The position numbers and the translations under genes were made by a program. Shown here piece after piece: positions 10,699-21,758 of a stretch of 64,000 nucleotides of DNA; position 1 is the stretch's first letter; every line of letters starts with the position of its first letter. The stretch is from Henckelia pumila (Eukaryota > Streptophyta > Magnoliopsida > Lamiales > Gesneriaceae), in contig NC_133121.1 in the NCBI RefSeq assembly GCF_033568475.1, positions 5,394,001 to 5,458,000 on the forward strand. The letters run 5' to 3'. The notes under the pieces are model-generated. The model made no database searches and was not told the origin of the DNA. It was given only the letters and a program-made list of their open reading frames with translations.

Positions 10699-12615
10699 TT
10701 ATAAAGGTCCAATAAAACGAGGAGACAACTTGCCTTTCATACCGAATCTCATCACCTTCCTGAAAGGTGATACTCGAAGGAACACATATTCACCAGGCTC
10801 AAACTGAAGTGGCCTGCGACGAATATTAGCATAACTGGCTTGTCTATCTTGAGCAACTTTGATCCTATGCTTGATCAAATCTACCTTGTCTACAATCCGC
10901 TGCACCAATTCAGGACCCTCGACTTGTCGTTCCCCGACTTCATCCCAGAATAACGGAGTACGACACCGTCGACCGTACAATGCCTCGAAAGGTGCCATAT
11001 CAATACTACGATGATAACTGTTATTGTAGGCAAATTCGATCAAAGGTAACTGATCCTGCCAAGATAAGCCAAAATCCATGACAGAAGAACGTAGCATATC
11101 CTCCAGCGTACGAATCGTCCGCTCTGACTGTCCGTCAGTCTCCGGATGATATGCAGTGCTCAAACTCAGAGTGGTACCCAACACCTCCTGAAAACTACCC
11201 CAAAAACGTGAGGTAAATCGCGGGTCTCTATAACTGACTATGCTCACTGGAATCCCATGCAATCGCACTATCTCCTGGATGTATAAACGTGTCATGCGAT
11301 CATAAGAATACTCCCGGTTATAAGGAATAAAGTGTGCTGATTTTGTCAAACGGTCAACGACAACCCAAATAGCATCACACTGAAGTATAGTCATAGGCAA
11401 GTGGGTAACAAAGTTCATAGTCACGTGCTCCCACTTCCATTCGGGAATTTCAAGATTCTGTAATAATCCACCTGGTCGTCGATGTTCAACCTTGACCTGT
11501 TGACAAACCAAACATCTCGAAACAAATTGATACACACTCCTCTTCATCCCTTTCCACCAGAATCTAGTTCGCAAGTCCTTATACATTTTCATGCTACCAG
11601 GATGAACTGATAATCGACTCCTGTGAGCTTGAGAAAGAATATTATTCCTGAGCTCCGCATCATTAGGCACAACCACTCGATTAGATAAGCACAATAAACC
11701 ATCTGCCTGAAAATGGAATCCATATGTATTAACTCCATTGGCTAAACGTGCCAATCGCTGAGTCTTAACATCAGATATCTGAGCATCTCTGATCCGAGAA
11801 TACAATGCTGGCTCAGATAGAATAGTATACAAACGAATCCCATTCCTCCCTTTCTTGTGCTTGAGCGTAAAACTCAATGAACAGCACTCTTGAATCATAT
11901 GAGATACTTTACTAGTCTGAAGTGCAGAAAGTCTCACCTGTCGACTCAAGGCATCAGCAGTAAGATTGGCAGAACCTGGATGATATTTGATTTCACAATC
12001 ATAATCTTTCAAAAGATCCATCCAGCGTCTCTGTCGCATATTCAACTCCGCCTGAGTGAATAAATACTTCAAACTCTTATGATCCGTAAATATCTCAAAT
12101 TTCTTGCCATAAAGATAATGCCTCCAAATCTTGAGTGCAAATACAATGGCGGCTAACTCGAGATCATGCACTGGATAGTTAGTCTCATGCGTCTTCAACT
12201 GTCGAGAAGCATAGGCAATAACATGTCCATGCTGTGTCAGAACACATCCTAACCCCTGACCAGAGGCATCAGTATAAACAACATAAACTCCTGATCCAGA
12301 AGGTAGAGCTAGCACAGGTGCAGTAGTAAGACGTCCACGCAGCTCGTGAAATGACTCCTCACAATCCGAGGACCATATGAAGGAAACATCTTTCCGAGTA
12401 AGCTGAGTCAAAGGTCTGGCCAACTGTGAAAAATTCTCGATGAACCGATGGTAATATCCAGCTAGACCCAAGAAACTACGAATCTCAGCAACCGTTGTCG
12501 GAAGAGACCAGTTCAACACTGCCTCTATCTTACTAGGATCAACATATATCCCTTCATTAGAAATCACATGACCGAGAAACACTACCCGATCAAGCCAGAA
12601 TTCACACTTGCTCAA
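10699..12615 (-). pseudogene. Chromovirus pol: end of RT, RNase H and integrase
   Basis: A long open stretch of 638 codons. In order: end of the RT ([16 protein letters not shown]), an RNase H domain ([15 protein letters not shown], with later [15 protein letters not shown] and [11 protein letters not shown]), the integrase HHCC zinc finger ([15 protein letters not shown] to CLVCQQVK) and the DDE core ([36 protein letters not shown]). The second catalytic block reads SYRDPRF where most copies have SDRD; the nearby Asp is kept, so activity cannot be judged from this alone. Cut off from the N-terminal part of pol by a stop/frameshift between 12615 and 12745. Confidence 0.93.
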
Positions 12616-12744
12616 TTTCGCATATATCTGCTTATCTCATAACGTATGTAAAACAATCCTTAGATGTTGTGCATGTTCATCCTTGTCATGAGAATAGACA
12701 AGAATATCATCAATGAAGACGATGACAAATCTATCCAGATACTC

Positions 12745-13815
12745 TCAAAATATCTGATTCATTAGATTCATAAAGACTGCCGGTGCATTCGTCAAACCGA
12801 ATGGCATCACCAGAAATTCATAATGCCCGTATCTGGTCCTGAAAGCAGTCGTAGATATATCTGAGTCTCGTACCCGCATCTGGTGGTATCCAGATCTCAG
12901 ATCTATCTTCGAGTAAACAGAAGTACCCTGTAGTTGATCGAATAGATCATCAATCCTTCGCAAATGATACTTATTCTTGATGGTGACACGATTCAACTGC
13001 CTATAATCAATACACAATCGCATCGATCCATCCTTCTTCTTGACAAACAAAACAGGTGATCCCCACGGAGAAACACTTGGACGAATATATCCCTTATCAA
13101 ACAGATCCTGTAACTGCTGTTTCAATTTCCTCATCTCTGAAGGTGCTAGACGATAAGGCGCTCGGGATATAGGCGTAGTTCCTGGTATTAAATCAATACC
13201 AAATTCAACCTCTCGCACCGGAGGAAAACCAGGAATCTCATCAGGGAATACATCAGGAAACTCGCTGACAACCGGTAACTGATCAATACCCGTACTACTC
13301 GTGGACATATCAACTGCATAGATGAGGTAGCCCTCCCCACCTGACTCCAAGACATGACATGCCTTCAGAGCCAAAACAAGTGGCATCGGAGGTCGCGCAC
13401 CCTCACCATAAAAATACCAGCTATCACCCTCAGCAGGATGAAACTGTACCAGACGCTGATAACAATCCACAGTAGCGTGATACAAAGTCAGCATATCTAT
13501 TCCCAAAATACAGTCAAAATCTTCCATTGCTAATATCATCAAATTAGCCGATAACGTATTACCCTCAAACTCTAGAAGGCAACCCATCACTAGACGCTTA
13601 GTTACTATCTCTTGCTCCAACGGAGTATATACAACTAAATCTATATCTAATGATACATAAGGTAATCTATGTCTCTTAACAAAGCGACTAGAAATAAAGG
13701 AATGCGATGCTCCAGTATCAATTAATACAAGTGCAGGAATACCACATAACAGAAAGGTACCTGCCAACATGCGATCGCTTCCCTCAGTAGCCTGCTCCTG
13801 AGACAGAGCAAACAC
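12745..13815 (-). pseudogene. Chromovirus pol: protease and N-terminal reverse transcriptase
   Basis: 356 codons. The aspartic protease motif [15 protein letters not shown] is near residue 35. The RT begins at about residue 200 ([51 protein letters not shown]) and goes on through [12 protein letters not shown] and [12 protein letters not shown]. The frame then breaks just before the FVDDIL catalytic box, which lies in the 12615-12745 gap. Typical gypsy order, PR-RT-RH-IN. Confidence 0.93.
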
Positions 13816-14829
13816 CTGCCTTGAGTCTGGGGACGATAACCAGAAGAACTCTGTGGTGCTGGCTGCTGACGTGGAACAATAGAAGCCTGAGATCCAACCT
13901 GTGATCCCGATCCACTAGCAGAACCCATGCGCTGAGGACAATCTCTCCGCAAATGTCCCTGCTGACCGCAAATATAACAAGCACCAGTAGCTCTCCGACA
14001 TGAAGCTGCAGGATGCTTCCCTCCACAATGACTACAAAACTCCTCCTTCTTCTTCTTCTTCCCAAAACGGAACGTACCTCGTGAACCACGAGATCTAGAT
14101 GAAGTAGGGAGTAGAAGAAGACGTAGGTTCAGATTGCACAACAGATTGAGCTTGAGGCTCAAAAGATCCACTAGGCTGTCCTGGTATCATCAACTGTGCC
14201 CGCCTATTGCTAGTCTCCACAAGACGGCAACGGTTCACCAAATTCTCAAAATATACCGGGTCATCACAGACGACAACCTGTGAGTAGATATCTTGGTTCA
14301 AACCTTGTAGAGAGATATCATACTTCGACGCATCACTCTCATTGATATGAGGACTGAAAGGTAGCAGATCAAGAAATCGTTGCTGATATTGATCAATAGT
14401 CATTGATCCTTGCCTTAGAGTAAGCAACTCCATATATTGTGCTTGGCGAACAGCCGGAGGAAAATATAATTTCTGAAACTCCCGACAAAAATCCCCCCAA
14501 GTCACCTGTCCTCTCTCAATACGTGCCTGAGCAGCCTTGGCATCCCACCAAAAACATGCTCGATTTTCTAGAACAAATTCTAGAACTTCCAATTTCTGAT
14601 CCTCAGTACAATCGAAAGCACGAAAAGTACTCTCGAGTTTAGACATCCAACTCCTCGCCTGTTCAGGATTCTCGCCTCCCACCAAGGGTTTCGGTCCTAC
14701 TTGCATGAACTTATTGATAGAGTAGCGACGTCTACCCTCATGATGACGATGTTGATCATCATGATGGCGGTGATGACGATTATGATGACCACCTCCCTGG
14801 CCAACACTATCGTGACTCTCTTCAGCCAT
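13816..14829 (-). pseudogene. Chromovirus gag with zinc knuckle (frameshifted)
   Basis: The start is taken at the ATG at 14829 (MAEESHDSVGQGGG), followed by a His/Arg-rich N terminus and the Retrotrans_gag domain (ARSWMSKLESTFRAFD, CFWWDAKAAQA, WGDFCREFQKLYFPP, LLTLRQGSMTIDQYQQRF). The nucleocapsid zinc knuckle CYICGQQGHLRRDC is in a different frame at about 13960-14000, with a second Cys/His cluster (CSHCGGKHPAASC) just before it, so a frameshift near 14100 separates capsid from nucleocapsid. Gag forms the virus-like particle that packages element RNA. Confidence 0.9.
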
Positions 14830-14921
14830 ATCCTGAAACGAATTGCACATTAAAATCCCAAATGCGCAAGAATTACTCAAGACTAAACTAAATCCCAAGT
14901 ACTAATCCAAAATCTAAGCAT

Positions 14922-14933
14922 GCTCTGATACCA
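14922..14933 (-). promoter_or_regulatory. Chromovirus primer-binding site (initiator tRNA-Met)
   Basis: The minus strand reads TGGTATCAGAGC a few bases after the 5' LTR, complementary to the 3' end of plant initiator tRNA-Met, which primes minus-strand cDNA synthesis. Confidence 0.9.
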
Positions 14934-14937
14934 AAAT

Positions 14938-16399
14938 TTTAGTGACCCTGCATGATATCACCTACTAACTGGCAACTAATAGCATGCATTAAACTTAATA
15001 CAGCAAAATAACTTAACAGAGTAAAACATGCGGAAACAAAACCATAATTTACATATCAGCTTAGTAACATAATCCAGGCTTAAATCTGTAGTGATACAAC
15101 CATATCGAAAACTTAAACAGTAAACATTATACAGCTATATCGAATCCTGCTGTATAATAAAATCCTCAAGGCTCCTGCTCCCTAGTCCTGCCTTGAACTA
15201 CCAGCTCCGTCCATCCTGCGACCTGCCCCATGGAATAGGGTGTCCAAGATAACAACTAGGACGTGAGCGCTAACGCCCAGTACATAGACATGAGTAAACA
15301 TATGTATATAATGCATGCAACATGATGACTGGTACATGGTCATCTGAAAAATCATGCTCAGAACCGGCGCCACATGAGTGCTGCCACCGCACGCATCAAC
15401 CTCTGGGTGCAACCACACTCGTCTAGTACACCAGAGTAGACAGACATAAATGCCCCCGCCATTGCGGTACTCTCAGTGACAGACTATCGAGTATAGAGCT
15501 GAGCGGCTCTATAGTCAGGTATAACAAGGTATATGCTCAACGTGTATATGCACATGACATATGAATATAGAAAGCAGTAAATCATATATCATGTCATATA
15601 ATAATGCCAAATAAATGCAACATATAAACATGTATACTCGCTGGCAATCTCAGTCAATGTGTACGTACCTCTAGGCTAGTTCAAGTATAATAGGATCCTA
15701 GGTTCCAAGCCTATATTCAAAAGTTTACCGTATCACTACATAAATTCTATAAGCTTTAACTAAGCTAATAAGTACTCCCAAAACTTAAATAGATTCCCGG
15801 ACCATACCTTCGTCCGTAGTTATCCCTTTGGAGTCGCTAGTCCCGGATGACTATAACCACACCTTGGTTATTCTAGAACCTCTATTATAACCGATAGGTC
15901 CCTCAAGTGTATATCTCACATTATATAACTGAATAAAGAAACTCGGGAATTCGTATTTAGAAATGAATCTGAGAAGCCCTATTTATAGGAAAAATTCCCG
16001 GCCAGGATCGAAACTTACGATTTCGGGATTGGAGCTTCCGATCCAGCTCATTGCGTGCATGCAGGACACGCCAGGATCGGAACTTCCGATCTCACCTCCG
16101 ATCGGAGCTTCCGATCTCACCTCCGATCAACACTTGTCAAAACTCGCGGCTGAGTCATCGGGCAAGCTGGCAGCCGGAGATCGGAACTTCCGTTCCAGGA
16201 TCGGAGCTTCTGATCTCTGTGCTTCCGCTGAGCTTCCGAAGTGGCTGGGATCGGAGCTTCCGATCTGGGTTCGAGCTTTCGATCCGGCCCAAAGTCAAAA
16301 GCCCAAATTCTCCTCCGAAGTCCAATAACACTCCAAAATTACTAACCCTTAATCATGGTTAACATATTATTATCTTAAAATGAGTTTTGGGTTACTACA
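14938..16399 (-). repeat. Chromovirus 5' LTR (right copy)
   Basis: 1462 bp, matching 8812-10251. It holds the palindrome array at about 16006-16284 (eight more or less degenerate copies of GATCGGAGCTTCCGATC) and the TATA box just downstream of it in element orientation. The target duplication GAGAA follows at 16400-16404. Confidence 0.93.
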
Positions 16400-16404
16400 G
16401 AGAA

Positions 16405-17632
16405 TGCAAGGGATGGATCAGCAGCAGTAAAAATGACCATCAAAGATGAATCAACAGCAGTAACAATGACAATCAAATATCTAAAAAAAAATCATCCTCT
16501 AAGATGTTGTCAGAGGTGTTGTCAGCATCTGGCTCAACATCTTCTTTGTAGCCCATCTCTGTTTCAAAATCACTAAATCAAAATTCTTCTCTACCATAAA
16601 ATTTTGAACAGTTAGAATAAGAAGAGAAGAATTTGACAATAATGCAAGGACCGACAAAATTCTATAGAAGTGATAGTGTGGTGAGGGAGAGCAAAGAGTA
16701 ACAAGACCATAAATATTATGATGATAATATCAAATCTAACAACAAACCCTTCACCGCTTAATCACTCGGTCACAGTTAATGTTCCCTAACAGTAACAATT
16801 GTCAATGTTAAAATGGAGTTTGAAATCATTATGGCAACAAATTTCTGAATTAAGGCAATAAATCAAGCCAATTGATTTTTACAAAATTTCCATAGATAAA
16901 CTCCACATCGAATTTAACTCCACTAAAACACTTTCGATCACAAAACAATTCGAAATATTAGTGGATTGGGCAAATCACTAAATTTTGCTTATTTCGAACT
17001 TCAAACTTCTCAGAAAGATATATTCACCATAAAATAAATATGCATGTCCTAATTATGTCTAAAAACAGAATGTAATAATGCAATAAAATACGATTCATGC
17101 AAGAACAAATATGTTGACAAATGAGGTGTTATCCACGATGTTGGCAACATCTTCCAGCAACACTTCAGGATTCTCAAAAAATTTTGTTATCCAATTCATT
17201 ATTACAGAAGTGGTAGCCTGCACACTAAAGGAACGATCTTCAATGGACCTCTTTAGGTAGCTTTTTCCATTTGCTTCTGATTTTCAATCAAATTTGATGA
17301 TTGAGATGATCTTATTTAACCATTTTGTTATTTTGAGTTTTTGAATTTGCGAAATCACTTTTCACTTGGGACGGGATTATGGAATACACGAACATCCCTT
17401 CACTACTTCGTGATTTAGTCAGAACTCTTCTTCAATTAAATCTCATTAAACTGTAAAACAATTTGCAAAGAATCCTGAGTGAAAACTGGTCAATGATTAC
17501 AAAGTATCAAACACTTCACAAAACAGAGTGTATGCATGAATGAAACATGCCTAATGATCCTAAAGATGCACATGCATGAAAAGGTGTTGTCGCAGGGTGT
17601 TGGTAACACTCCAGACAACATCTCAGTTCTGT
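16405..17632 (-). other. Sirevirus segment between pol and extra ORF (degenerate)
   Basis: Post-pol Sirevirus DNA separated from 7005-8806 by the chromovirus. The part next to the chromovirus (16405-16610) reads like the start of the extra ORF (FETEMGYKEDVEPDA and similar) but has stops. It contains palindromic units at 16503-16542, 17125-17164 and 17583-17622. No intact ORF. Confidence 0.6.
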
Positions 17633-18005
17633 CTATAATGCACACAAACTGAGAGACTTCCTTAGACTGAAAAATCTCTCGAAATCCAATGTTTTGGTGA
17701 AAATATCAGCTAATTGGTTATCCGTTCTAATAAACTCAATACAGATCATGCCTTTCTCGACCAAATCTCTAATGAAGTGATGTCAAATGTCTATGTGTTT
17801 GGTTCGAGAGTGTTGTACTGGATTTTTGCATATATCAATAACGCTTGATTTATCATAGTACACATTCAACTAAGCATGATATCTAGCCCAATAGCACAAA
17901 AAACAAGATACTTCCAATTATGCTTCTGTAGAGGGTGTTGTCAACACCTTCGACAACATCTTCCCTCGACAGTTTTTCACTTGACCTCATTGGTGTACTC
18001 ATGTG
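17633..18005 (-). pseudogene. Sirevirus pol C terminus (RNase H end)
   Basis: The minus strand reads the C-terminal copia RNase H signature: YYDKSSVIDICKNPVQHSRT, then HIDI followed by a TGA in place of Arg, then [20 protein letters not shown] and [17 protein letters not shown], ending at a TAG at 17633-17635. It joins the pol fragment at 26897 across the copia insertion. One palindromic unit (17934-17961, shortened) lies at its upstream end. Confidence 0.82.
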
Positions 18006-18010
18006 TTTAC

Positions 18011-19854
18011 TGAAAGAGTGGGTGCCCGGTGAGCCAACTGTGGCTAAGGGCTTTTATGACTCTATGTATAAACAATCTTTTGTTTAATATAATTTACACT
18101 TTTATAATGGAATTTACTTTATATTTTATCATATTATTATGTTGTGACATACTATAAGATGTTTAGATAAAGACCTTGAATATACTATAGTGTATGTAAG
18201 ATGTGGTGGCACATGGGGATGGCTATCATGAAACACATCTTATAGTCACTGTATATTCTAAATAGTTCCTAGTCGATTGAGCCGTCCGTTAATAAGGATA
18301 AGGATCGCTCGAGATTGAGACTAGCATTTGCGATGCCGAGTACCACGTTTCATTGGTATGGAACATAGAGATGTTCAAAGCATGCAAATGGATATTCATA
18401 CGATGAATGATCGAACTACCCTATCCGGACTTTCCAAGTGGTTATCATTTATCGAGTGGATAAAGTCCGCGGTTTTGGTTGTACACCATTAGTTCTTACT
18501 ACTTGAAACATCATTGAGACTCTATATGCTAGTACTGTACTTTGACTCGTTTACCGACTCTATTGGGGTCATCAGGTGTCGGGATTGGGTACAGTTACGA
18601 CACATATAGGAGTCGATGCTTTGTTGTCAAGGATTCACCACATACTTGCTAGTGTGGATATCCTATGCAATCTGAGGAGATATTAGTGTGACGAATCTCT
18701 GGCCAGAGTACATGATGTGTTTTAAGAAATGGTTTCTTAGTAGCACATGCGATGTCACTATTTGATCTTCAAGATGCATTGCATAGTTATCGAATCTTGA
18801 ACGACTCTCGATTTACCAATAGTTGTTGATTCGATCGGGATATATGGATGAAGGGACCGTATTGTACGCTAACCAAAATCTATTGGTTCTTGCAGGCACT
18901 ATCAGTGATACCTAGGGAATCATGGGGCGATGTTGCTAGGCGCCCTTACCATGATTCGATGGGCAAGTCGGAAATTGTTGTTCCGAGTCACAAAGAGTTG
19001 TGAGCCCACGACTAACTGTATCCCTGAACCATTGAGGGTCACACAAGTAATGGATTTTTAATCCCCGTTGAGATAATTAAATTTAAAGAGTTAAATTTAG
19101 TGAATATAGAAGTGGGACTTCTTATATCAGAGTAGAAGAGTAAGATTTCCTAAAATGACATAGGGATGGGCATTTTTGGAAATCACTGAATTCGGATTCA
19201 GAAAATTTATCTTGACTTTAAAAGATGCAGATATGTTTCTGTGCACATTGGTAAAATTGGTTTATCAATCTGAGTCACGATGAATTTTATATTAATTTTT
19301 GAACATGCGGGCTTTGCTTGTCAGGCTTGAACTTATGACTAATGAGCCCTAAGCTGTTAGCAGCCCACATTATAAATAAGTTATTGCAGTACAGAAATTA
19401 CACAACAGAGGTCACAAAATTTTCGAAAACCCTAGCTGTTTTCTCTCTAGTGGCCGCCGCCCCCCTCCTCTCTCTGTTCGAAAATTCCAGCCTATGAATT
19501 TCGAATTTGCAGTCTGGTTTAACGGATCAAATTCGTTAATTCTCTTCGTAGAAACTTCTGATAGATTTTCTAGTGCAATCTATCAGAGGGATTAAACTTC
19601 TGTTCGTGGACCTGATTGAAGAATTGTTCGTCCATCAGTTCCTGGGATATACAACAAGAGCAGAGTTATCTGTTGGTGTCCATAATCTCGTTTCGAGATT
19701 TCAAGGTAAAAATTTAATTGTTATTTAATTTTTACACGCACAATTTAATCGTAAAATTTTGATACTCATGATATGGAATCGTTCCATATAAAATTTTAAA
19801 ACTTCCGCTGCACCGGGTATCAATTCTGATTGATCTGAACACCGTTTTCCAACA
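18011..19854 (+). repeat. Copia 5' LTR
   Basis: 1844 bp, starts TGAAAGAGTGGGTGCCCGG and ends CGTTTTCCAACA; about thirty differences from the 3' LTR by eye. A TATA-like ATTATAAATAAG lies at about 19368-19379, so transcription likely starts just downstream, before the stretch with CCCTAGCTGTTTTCTCTC. Confidence 0.93.
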
Positions 19855-19855
19855 G

Positions 19856-19867
19856 TGGTATCAGAGA
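19856..19867 (+). promoter_or_regulatory. Copia primer-binding site (initiator tRNA-Met)
   Basis: TGGTATCAGAGA one base after the 5' LTR, complementary to the 3' end of initiator tRNA-Met. Confidence 0.9.
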
Positions 19868-21758
19868 CAGGTTGCTCAGATCAAGCGATTAAATTAATCG
19901 ATTGTACAAAAATTTTTTAAGCCTTGGTTTTTGAAACAAAAGAATTTTAAAAAAAATATTTAAAATTAATGGGCAAACACGGGCAGCGATTGGATCGCTG
20001 CCCGGGGCAGCGATTGTCGCTGCCCAGGGCAGCGCAGGGGCAGCGACGGGCTGCCCGGGATCGTCCCGGGCGGCCCGGGATCGTCCCGGGCGGCCCGGGA
20101 AAATTAATTTTTATTTTTTAATTAAAATTTTAATATGTTAAAATTCTATTTTTGGTCCGATCGAAAATTATTTTTGATTGGTCCACGAGGCGTCGGATCG
20201 AATTGTTCGAGTGCGAAAATTTTAAAATTGATTTTTGGATAAATTTGAATTTTTGGAAAATTTATAGATTTTATCCATTAAATCAGATTTTATGAAATTA
20301 ATTATTTTTGGTACAATTGATGATAAGATATGATCTTATGGAAATATTGAGTAAAATATGATTTTATGTATAAAATTGGATTTTATATGTAAAATATGAT
20401 TTTATTTGATAAAAAGATAAAATATGATTTTGTATGTAAAATAAGATTTTATATATGGAATATGATTTTATCCTTTTTTATTTAATTGCCATTGCATGTT
20501 TTCCAATAAATTAATTTTGAATTAAATATTATTGGATAAGGATGATCGATTGCCATGACCAATTTTATAGGTGTATGTTAGGGAATTTACATTTGTTTTT
20601 ATTGTTGTTGGATTTATTAATGGGCCTGGTTTATGACCCAATATGAATTGTCACATGTAATAAAAGTGGGCCTGATTTATGGCCCGTTCCCACCCCTTAA
20701 AATGTATCCCCTACTTGTCATAGTTATTTATTGTAAATACATTATACTTAGTGGGAGATGAAGATTTGAGACGGAGGTGGGCCCAGCAGACAATAAAGAC
20801 TGAAGAAATGTAAATTGGAAGCTCAATGTAATAGGTTTGCATTGCATACTTGCATATTACCTAGGATTGGACTTAGACTCGTGATTGGCAACCACGAGTC
20901 GATTAGAAATGGAATCGATCATCCTATATAATATATGATATTATCGTTGTATGCATGTTTTAGACTAAATTGTATGAATCCCGCAAGCATACAAATTTTA
21001 AATGATGAGACAAATTTTTAAAATTAAAATCCCTCATTTTAAATATGATTTAAAATTGATATCAAGATTAAAAGGAAATTTAAATATTGTTTAAATGTTC
21101 CTACCTTCCATCAACGATCAATGTATGAGATGCTACCCGCGGATACGGTCCGGCTCATATTATTGGGGGGGCCCGTTCGTCGAAAAGCTGTACATTGGAT
21201 CGACACATGTTGTAAGTTGGGTGGAACTCCCATGGGATTTGCTCATATTATTGGGGATCCACATGGCGACCGTCCATCACAACTTAATATTGATGGGTCA
21301 TCTTGACGTGTCACAATAAACGGCGTCATATTATTGGGCCCTTATTGGACATGAGGTAAAAACGTGGAGGTTGCTTTGGAAGCAATTGGGCTCTACCTTT
21401 TGAAAATTATGATTGGCTGATATTATTCGGGACCATAGTTTGTCAATTGGACTTCATGTTCCCACTAAGAAAAACAGTTTCCCGTTTTCACTAGAGGGTA
21501 GTGAAATCGTTAAAATAGTGGGAGTGAGATTCATAAAATAAAATTCGCCATATTTTATGTCTTAGTAAATTATTAAACAAATCATCGATGTCTGTTTTAT
21601 CTCAGTATTTCATTACAATGAATTCGTAATCCACATGTTTCAATTCTCGAACAAAACAAACTTTCTGGCGCAATCTATACAGGATGGTTCCATAAGTTAA
21701 GATTGTCCTGAGTTCGGAAAAGATTTTCTAAGTGTTAGAAAAAGGCTTCCCCGAAAAC
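19868..21758 (+). other. Long copia leader with GC-rich and AT-rich repeats, gag missing
   Basis: About 1.9 kb without coding signal between primer-binding site and the first gag codons. It contains a strongly GC-rich block at about 19980-20100 made of repeated GCAGCGA and CCCGGGATCGTCCCGGG palindromes, an AT block at about 20330-20470 with repeats of AAAATATGATTTTAT, and four spaced copies of ATATTATTGGG-like sequence (about 21157, 21246, 21329 and 21421). This leader is much longer than usual for copia elements. Confidence 0.65.

Larger units (their letters stand above)
8812..16399 (-). mobile_element. Ty3/gypsy chromovirus (Tekay/Del-like) nested in the Sirevirus
   Basis: A 7588-bp element with LTRs at 8812-10251 and 14938-16399 and a perfect 5-bp target duplication GAGAA (8807-8811 and 16400-16404). 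The LTRs start TGTAGTAAC and end ACTACA in element orientation (the 5' LTR end reads ACTAAA). The element has gag, protease, RT, RNase H, integrase and a C-terminal chromodomain, which places it among chromoviruses; Tekay/Del is the likely clade. Coding regions contain several frameshifts and stops. Its coding strand is the same as that of the host Sirevirus. Confidence 0.95.
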
